Part shown: one piece after another, positions 57,907 to 64,000 of the stretch
How positions within the stretch are numbered: position 1 is the stretch's first letter
Layout: each line of letters starts with the position of its first letter
Assembly (NCBI GenBank): GCA_004519485.1
Contig: CP038130.1
Location: 496,001 to 560,000 of the forward strand
Length of the DNA: 64,000 bases
Source: Nannochloropsis oceanica
Taxonomy: Eukaryota > Sar > Eustigmatophyceae > Eustigmatales > Monodopsidaceae
Direction: 5' to 3'
The notes under the pieces: model-generated
Seen by the model: the letters and a program-made list of their open reading frames with translations, nothing else
What the model was told of the DNA's origin: nothing
Database searches by the model: none
Translations under genes and position numbers: made by a program

Positions 57907-60900
57907 ATGGACAGAAGAGGGTCGCCGACCCGGTGCCGGAATCTGGTCGCCATCTTCGTCCTGCTGCTACTTGCTGCCTCGGAGGGCTTTCGAGTACCAT
58001 TATTTTCCAGCCCTAGAGTTCATGGGTCAAGGTCCAAGACCACTCTGTATGCCACTGAGGCGGATTCCAAGACTGGCGGCTTAAACGTCACGGTGGTAAG
58101 TCAATGGGTATGAGTTACTATGACTCCAAACTGTGACAGTAGGCTGCAGCGGGCGTTGTCCCTGGCTAGGGAATGACAGACAATTTTCTATCTGTCTCAT
58201 ACGTCATGTCGCTCTGATAACTCCATACAGCCATCTGTAGCAGGTATCGCTAAGCCCAATGAAAGCATCACCGAAGAGAAGAAGCCAATCGTGGCCGCGG
58301 CTGAGGGAGCCACGAACAGACCCCGTGTCGCTGCCCCGGCCCTCAAGGTAGTAGCAGCAGCTCCAGCGAAGGCAACGGCTCCGGCTAAAGCAGCGCCAGT
58401 ACCTGCGGTGGCGAAGGCCTCCATGCCCGATCCCATGGCAGCTTTCAAGAAGGCCGTCACTCCCGCTGCAAAGCCAAAGGCCCCTAAGCCTGCTCCCACT
58501 CCCCCACCGGCCGGCAAGCCACCTAAGAGCCCCCAGCCCTTTAATGGGGAGCGGCTGAAGGAAGAAATAGCCACTGCTGTGGGCGGGGCAGCCACGGGGT
58601 TCATTGTTGGAAAAGTACTCGAAAGTCAAGCGGCGAGCGATGAAGCCAGCTTGACGGCGGCCTCAGGCGCGGCGGTGCTAGGGCTGGTGTCTTACATCGT
58701 GTCTCGAGCTGATAATCTGGCAGGAGTAGCAGCACGCAAGACCTTCGGAGGCCTGACCCTAGGTTTTGTTAACGGCGTGACCGGTGCCATTACGGGTGCA
58801 GTCTCTGGTGCGTTGAATGGGATCAAGCGTGGGGTGCAGAAAAAGGTGGATGATATCAAGAGCACACCGGGTAGAATTCTGAATTCGATTAAAGCAGGTA
58901 TCAATCAGAAGGTTGAGGACGTGAAAGCTTTGCCGGGGCGTACTGCTCAGGCGGCCAAGCGCAAGGCACAGGCGACGGCTGAGGAGATTGCTGCTATTCC
59001 TGGGCGGACGGCCACGGCTATCAGCAACTCGGTTACGACTACAGTAGAGGGAATCCAGGTGGCTGTCTCTGATACTGTAGACAGCATCACTCGCGCCCCT
59101 TCGACGCTGATTGCTACTATCACCGGCGACGCGCCTTCCTCCCCTGCATCCAAGTCCTCCTCTACCGGCACTGCTTCCTTGTCCTCTGTTGTGAAATCGG
59201 TGCCAGCGGCCGCGCCGTCCAAGCCGGCTGTGTCCTTGAAGATTGGTGGCAAACCCATCGATCCAAGCAGCATCAGCAGCAGTAGCAGTAGCAGTAGCAG
59301 TAGCGCCGCAAAGCCTAAGTCATCCTCGTCTCCCATCTCCTCCTCCGTTTCATCCAGCCCGGCAGTCACTCCGGCTCTCAAGTTTCCTAACGCGGGACCA
59401 GCAGCAGCTAAGGCGCCTGTACCAGCGGCCAAAGCGCCCGAAAAGAAGAAAGAAGCGTCCGGTGGCTTTTCATTCGGTGGCCTTTTTTCCCCCGAAAAGG
59501 AAGTTGCCAGGAAGCCCGCGGCCCCTGCTGTTACTAGCTCAACAGCGGAAGCAGCCAAGCCCGCCTTGAAATTCCCTACCGCGGGACCTTCTGCATCTAA
59601 GACGCCCGTGACGGCCATTCCCGTAGCTGCCAAAGCACCCGAAAAAAAGAAAGAAGCGTCTGGTAGCTTTTCGTTCGGTGGCCTTTTTGCTCCAGAAAAG
59701 GAATTAAAGAAGAGCGTGCCTCCTGCTGCAGCTGGCGCATCAGCAACGGCCAAGGCAGCAATGGCCAGTAAATCGGCGGCTTTAAACTTTCGTGCCAGCG
59801 TACCTACTGTCACGAAATCGATTGCTGCTGCCCCGGTTTCACCTGCCTCAGCAGCAAAAGCAACGGAAAAGAAGGAGCCTGCCGGATCGCCTTTCGGTAG
59901 TCTATTTGCGCCCGCCCCCGAGGTCAAGAAGATTGCTCCTCCCGCTCGTCCCCCCACAACCACCCCAGTGAAGACGCCTAGTCCTCCACTTGCTTCTTCC
60001 AACCCTTTCGCGAGTCTCTTCGGTTCAGGCTCTTCCTCCACAGCTCCCAAAAAAGCGAGCAGCAGCACTTCCTCCTCCCCCTCCTCCTCCTCCACCACCA
60101 CCACCAGCTCCTCTGCTGCCGCCATGAAGAAATCTTCGCCAGCGAATGCCTCCCTAAAAAAAACACTTCCTTCTCCCCCAGCCGCCGCTAAGGTCGTCTC
60201 AAAGGTCACCACGCCCCCCCCTCAAAAAAAGAATTTGTTTTCCCCTCCCCCTCGACCAAAAGCATCTGTCAACCCCATGCTCTTCAAATCTCCTGGCAAT
60301 ACGGGCAAGGCCAGCTCCACGAAGGAAAAGGAAGCAGCTGCCGCCGCTCCTGTAGCAGCAAGTAAGCCTGTCTTTCGCTCCCCTCCTCCTCCCTCCCGTC
60401 CTGCTGCACCGACCTTCCCCAAGGCTGCCTCTCCCTCTGTCAGAAAGACAACGCCTGCGCCCACACCAGCAGTTGCACCCAAGAAGGATTCGAGCGGCGG
60501 TGGTTTGTTTGGTGGTCTTTTTGGCTCCTCCTCCTCCTCTTTATCCTCTTCCTCATCCTCTTCAAATATCGGCAGGGCCAAAGCTGGCAAAGCGGCCTCC
60601 AAACCCTTACCACCTCGGCCTGCACCAGCAGCTGCTGCCCCTAAGTCTGCGCCTAAGGCCAGCAGCGGCCAAGGTGCCTTAGGAGGTATTTTCGGTGGTG
60701 GGTCTTCGAAGGCCCCCCCTGTCAAGCTGGCCGCCGCTGCTGCTACTCCTGCAGCTGCTCCCAAGAAGCCGCAAGCCTCTGCTGCGTCCAAACCCAAGGT
60801 GGTCGCGTCTGCGCGTGCTGATAAAACCTCGTCGTCCTCCTCCTCCTCGCCGCCGTCGAGAAGTGGAGCTGGGTTATTTGGTGGACTCTTTGGGAACGGT

Positions 60901-61056
60901 GGCGGAGAAGCGAGCAAGCCGAAATTGGTCGCGACATTGAAGGCAGGGAGTGCTCCTAAGCCTGGAGGAAAGCTGGACGAGGTGAGCTTGCAGTCACTGA
61001 AGCAAACTATCCGCCAGGAACAAAGCCAGGCACTCAAGTCTTTGGGCAAGAAGTAA
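57907..61056 (+). CDS. Plastid-targeted disordered protein with spaced FGGLF repeats
   Basis: Exons 57907-58095 and 58231-61056 join at phase 0 to 1,004 residues. Residues 1-28 are a signal peptide (LVAIFVLLLLAASEG) followed by F-R-V-P, a stramenopile plastid address. Residues about 165-370 hold a helical domain with a Gly-rich stretch (GGAATGFIVGKVLE, TLGFVNGVTGAITGAVSGAL) and repeated x-PGR units (STPGRILNSI, ALPGRTAQAA, AIPGRTATAI). The rest is Ala/Pro/Ser/Lys-rich and disordered, with seven aromatic-Gly motifs: FSFGGLFSPEKE (about 475), FSFGGLFAPEKE (541), PFGSLFAPAPE (616), NPFASLFGSG (654), GLFGGLFGSS (819), GGIFGGGSS (880), GLFGGLFGNG (943). No known family is recognised. Stickers spaced by charged disordered linkers suggest a multivalent scaffold in the plastid; that is inference. 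Confidence 0.8.
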
Positions 61057-61523
61057 ATCCAACAGCAGCAGCGGTCATCTACAAGAACAATTACAAAGCG
61101 TCTGGAAGGTGAAACGAAACAGAAGAAGAGGAGAGACGCGTTGTAATGGAATTGATATTTGAAGGAGTGAGTGTGCGTTTTTGTGAGAGTGATTGTGTAG
61201 TTGTGTGGTTCTGTGTCTGGGTTAGTCGTAGCTGTCATTCAAGGGAGGCGAGACCCATATCACAGTAAAAGGGTGTGGAAGCAGGTATCATTTAGGTAGA
61301 GAGATTGGGAAGCGACACGAGCATCCTTCTCAATTTCGAGAGAGAGCAAGAAGCAAAAGAAAAACGATACGTGAAAGATTGATCGGCGTTCTCATCTCGT
61401 CTTCTCTCTTCTTTTGTTGTAAGCCCCTTTTTGACCTGTATCTTGCCAACGTACTGGGTTGACGACGATGAGTACCTTCCCATATGTGTCACTCCCCATG
61501 TCGCAAAAGTGTTCCTACTTCTA
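61057..61523. other. Convergent intergenic region
   Basis: The 3' flank of the plastid repeat protein gene. No gene is seen. Confidence 0.4.
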
Positions 61524-61946
61524 CTATTGAAGTTTGTTTGTTATTTCACCATAACGTAAAGGATATTTCTTCTTCCTTGGTTTTAAGAAGCCTTTGTGCT
61601 CTAGCCATTCATTCCCACTCGCGTGTGTTGGAAATTCCGTGGTGAAAGTTTCCCCGCTGATTAGAAGCCCTCCACTCCTGCCAGCTACACTCTTACGTCT
61701 GCTTGTTGCTGCGGCGCGACTGAACACTTACGTCTGCTTGTTGCTGCGGGGCGACTGAAGCTGTTTGTGCATGCTGTGCACACCCGCGCCGTCATGGTGC
61801 TTCGGTGGAATCTTGTTGTTGGTATTGTTCGCCGCGGCTTGTTGCTGGTGTTGGGTACCTTCGTGCTGGCTGCGGGTCAGCTCCGCCATGTCCTTGGGCG
61901 AGATCAGGTTGGTCACCCCATTGGGGTTGTGCGGCACGATGGGCAT
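61524..61946 (-). CDS. Candidate small gene, unrecognised
   Basis: Two open stretches can be joined: 61732-61946 (from ATG, MPIVPHNPNGVTNL) and 61524-61677 (ending KKYPLRYGEITNKLQ), across a 54-nt GT-AG intron with matching phase, giving 122 residues. The second stretch (LLISGETFTTEFPTHASGNE) looks protein-like. The first is Gln/His/Asn-rich. The frame also runs upstream to an acceptor-like CTCACAG at about 61998, so an earlier exon is possible. No family is recognised. It is convergent with the plastid repeat protein and divergent from the HIT gene. Confidence 0.35.
61692..61759. repeat. 33-bp tandem duplication containing a splice donor
   Basis: Copies at 61692-61724 and 61727-61759 differ at one base and are separated by two bases. 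On the minus strand each contains CAGACGTAAG, a good splice donor, so the donor of the candidate gene here is duplicated. Confidence 0.85.
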
Positions 61947-62566
61947 AGCTGAGGGAGTTGGTGTTGGCAGTTTTTCCTGGGGTTTGCTCTGTAGTGCCTG
62001 TGAGAAACATGTGTTTGGAGTGGAATGAAGAGGTATGAGACGGGTGCGGCTTGGGAGCTAGACGATGGCGCTCGCACTTCTTCCAATAAAGGCCTGCTTG
62101 AGTCTGCCTCGTGCTCAGGTCATCTCGAACAAGCGCGTTCATTTTCTTTCTCAACCATCAACTCGACAATCAAACAGGACAAAAGACCATTGCCACAACT
62201 ACAAGGACGGGCTTGAACTTCCAAAAAATATTTCAGTATGTTCTGCGGCAGAATTTCTGCCTCCGCCGGTCGCCTCCGCAGGCAGTCCCCAGAACATTCG
62301 AAATCGGAAGGCCATGGGCAGCCGGGAGGTTGGGAATCTGATAACCTGCAAGTTAAAAACTCGGCCAGTTTCAGCCCGCGCCATTATAAACCCACCATTT
62401 GCCGCATTCCTAAAGCAGCAGCAGCAGCGGCAGCAGATGCAGAGACAGCGTCGTCATCGGCATCAGCATGATAGAGGGTCTCTCGCTTTTCTCTTTCTTT
62501 TGGACTCGAGACAAATACACCCCTGCCCGCCGACACCGTAACTCCCCCAACACCACACCACACAGT
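61947..62566. promoter_or_regulatory. Upstream region of the HIT hydrolase
   Basis: It holds the HIT promoter and any 5' part of the minus-strand candidate gene. A short AGCAGC run (62417-62445) and an in-frame ATG at 62468 lie in it. No other gene is supported. Confidence 0.4.
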
Positions 62567-63001
62567 ATGACAGACCCTAGTTGCGTCTTCTGTAACATCA
62601 TCGCGGGCAATGCACCGGCGCACAAAGTGTACGAGGATGAGCACAATGTGGCCTTCCTAGACATCCACCCCCTCGCCGATTTCCACACGCTCTTGATTCC
62701 AAAGCACCACGTCGCCCGTATGGAAGACATCGATGATGCCAGTGCTGCTGCCTTGGGAATCGCCGTCAAACGGCTCAGTCGGATTGTCCACCGATTGACC
62801 GGGAACAGGGACTTCAATATTCTTCTTGCCAACGGGCAACAGGCTGGGCAAGAAGTGAGGCACTCGCATTACCATTTCATCCCGCGAGAAGGGCGACAAG
62901 ACGGCCTAGGCTATCGGTGGAAAACCGGGCGACTACCATCGCAAGAGAGGATCAAAGACTTTTGCAGAAAAGCCTTGTCCTTTTTCGCTTATGCAGGATG
63001 A
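62567..63001 (+). CDS. HIT-domain nucleotide hydrolase (HINT type)
   Basis: HIT proteins hydrolyse nucleoside phosphoramidates or adenylates; HINT forms are widespread housekeeping enzymes. From the ATG at 62567 the product is 144 residues. It opens CVFCNIIAGNAPAHKVYEDE, the HINT start with its C-x-x-C zinc pair, then FLDIHPLADFHTLLIPKHHV and ends with the active-site histidine triad VRHSHYHFIPR (H-x-H-x-H). A further in-frame ATG at 62468 would add 33 residues (LSLFSFFWTRDKYTPARRHR) that look like a mitochondrial presequence, so two isoforms are possible. The C-terminal 40 residues after the triad are longer than in HINT1. Confidence 0.9.
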   Translation: MTDPSCVFCNIIAGNAPAHKVYEDEHNVAFLDIHPLADFHTLLIPKHHVARMEDIDDASAAALGIAVKRLSRIVHRLTGNRDFNILLANGQQAGQEVRHSHYHFIPREGRQDGLGYRWKTGRLPSQERIKDFCRKALSFFAYAG

Positions 63002-63221
63002 GTAATTGTACATGGAGGGAGTTATACAAAGGGATGAGGATGGGAAAGAGCTGCGTGTTTACCCTCTTGGAATCGCGGGCATCGAGCACGATATCTACTC
63101 AGACATAAAGCACGTACCACGAAAAAAATAATAGTCAAAGAATAAACCAAATACTTGCCTTGTCCATGAAGTATCTTATCTATATTTGTACACTTAATCA
63201 CGCATGTCGTCAACCATTCCT

Positions 63222-64000
63222 TCAAGGGCGCCACAAAACTTCAACTGCATCCGTCCGGAATCGCTGGGTGCAGGCCGTGTCCGCCAACGTGTACATCGCC
63301 CCATACTGGTGAGCAAAAGCCCCTGCCTGCGCTATCATTCCCCCATTGTCAATACAATACCGATGGTCCATTGCACAAACCGATCCCCCTCTTTCCTTCG
63401 CCATTCCCTCCATCATTTCCTGCAAGCGTTTGTTACAACCCACACCCCCCACGATCAACACCTGCCGTTGCCCGCAGTGAGCCATGGCCCGCTCTGTGAT
63501 CTCAACAAGCATCGCAAATATAGTCTCCTGCAAGGAAAAGCAAAGGTCGGCTGCTGTTAAAGCCCCTGTCCTTAGCTGCGCCAAACCCTCTTTCTCAATA
63601 AAACTGAGCAAGCCCGCAAAAGAGACATCCATCCCTTTCACGACATAGGGGAGGGCCACGTATTCCTTGCCCTGCTTAGCCAGCTGCTCGATGTTATAGC
63701 CAGGAGAAGGGTCATTAGACAAATTCAAAAGTCGGGCGAAGCGATCCAAGCAATTACCGACGGCCATATCGATGGTCTCCCCGAAGATCCGATACCGACG
63801 CATGGAATAAGCAATCACCTGAGTGTTCCCCCCGCTCACATACAACACCACGGGGTCCGCAGCCTTAGTAGCCACTCGTCCCATCTCCACGTGAGCCACG
63901 CAATGATTCACTGGCACCAAAGGCTTTCCCCACAATTGTGCCAACGTTCGAGCGGCCACGGCGCAGGATCGAAGCGGTCCGCCCATGCCAGGCCCTTTTG
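63222..64000 (-). CDS. KAE1: tRNA threonylcarbamoyl transferase KAE1/OSGEP (5' partial)
   Basis: Catalytic subunit of the KEOPS complex, which places threonylcarbamoyl on A37 of ANN-decoding tRNAs in the cytosol. The gene runs off the window end; the first visible residues [12 protein letters not shown] correspond to about residue 70 of the family. Key parts seen are [14 protein letters not shown] (metal-binding His pair), [51 protein letters not shown], and [16 protein letters not shown] with the third metal ligand Asp. The wording ([16 protein letters not shown]) places it with archaeal/eukaryotic KAE1 rather than the organellar Qri7/TsaD type. No intron is seen in this part. Confidence 0.95.
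   Translation of the reverse strand, partial: KGPGMGGPLRSCAVAARTLAQLWGKPLVPVNHCVAHVEMGRVATKAADPVVLYVSGGNTQVIAYSMRRYRIFGETIDMAVGNCLDRFARLLNLSNDPSPGYNIEQLAKQGKEYVALPYVVKGMDVSFAGLLSFIEKEGLAQLRTGALTAADLCFSLQETIFAMLVEITERAMAHCGQRQVLIVGGVGCNKRLQEMMEGMAKERGGSVCAMDHRYCIDNGGMIAQAGAFAHQYGAMYTLADTACTQRFRTDAVEVLWRP

Noticed and set aside
60222-61238. Long minus-strand open frame opposite the plastid repeat protein (also 58947-60212)
   Set aside because: It is the antisense of Ala/Pro/Ser/Lys-rich coding sequence, where reversed GC-rich codons rarely give stops. It has no motif of its own.

Overview
This is a nuclear, eukaryotic 64-kb window with 26 host genes, one DNA transposon and one unrecognised small gene candidate. 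Genes are dense, on both strands, with few short GT-AG introns; no operons, plasmid features or CRISPR are visible. Two products begin with a signal peptide followed by a phenylalanine at the expected cleavage site (ApaG-domain protein at 10920; repeat protein at 57907), the bipartite plastid address of algae with a red secondary plastid. With the organelle-type translation genes, compact introns and coding CAG/AGC repeats, I infer a stramenopile alga, probably a eustigmatophyte of the Nannochloropsis/Microchloropsis kind. That placement is inference.

Layout. 1-12 kb: ZIP metal transporter (5' end cut by the window), NHP2, a small heat-shock protein, 5-oxoprolinase, plastid UVR-ApaG protein. 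13-24 kb: MoaA/CNX2, an SRPBCC lipid-binding-like membrane protein, organellar EF-Ts, a PIF1 helicase, MGST3. 24-36.6 kb: a 2,141-residue eIF4G, twinfilin, a G-protein alpha subunit, OTU1 deubiquitinase. 36.9-40.2 kb: a Harbinger-like DNA transposon with 17-bp inverted repeats. 40.3-52.1 kb: TrmB, a SpoU methyltransferase, FUN14 protein, RsmG, organellar PheRS, a nucleotide-sugar/phosphate transporter, a TauE/SafE anion exporter. 52.6-64 kb: a TPR-kinase-pseudophosphatase fusion, a coiled-coil protein with an in-frame TGA, a plastid repeat protein, a HIT hydrolase, and KAE1 (cut by the window end).

Themes. Five genes serve tRNA, rRNA or organellar protein synthesis (EF-Ts, TrmB, SpoU enzyme, RsmG, PheRS), with KAE1 and NHP2 adding tRNA and rRNA modification. 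Head-to-head pairs (SRPBCC/EF-Ts, PIF1/MGST3, SpoU/FUN14, RsmG/PheRS, transporter/TauE, kinase/coiled-coil) share short upstream regions. The most unusual items are the PDK1-like kinase joined to a CPPED1-like domain that has lost its metal ligands, and a plastid-targeted disordered protein with FGGLF motifs mostly about 65 residues apart.

Exon limits were placed by hand from splice consensus and reading phase. They are supported by frame and family continuity, not by transcripts.
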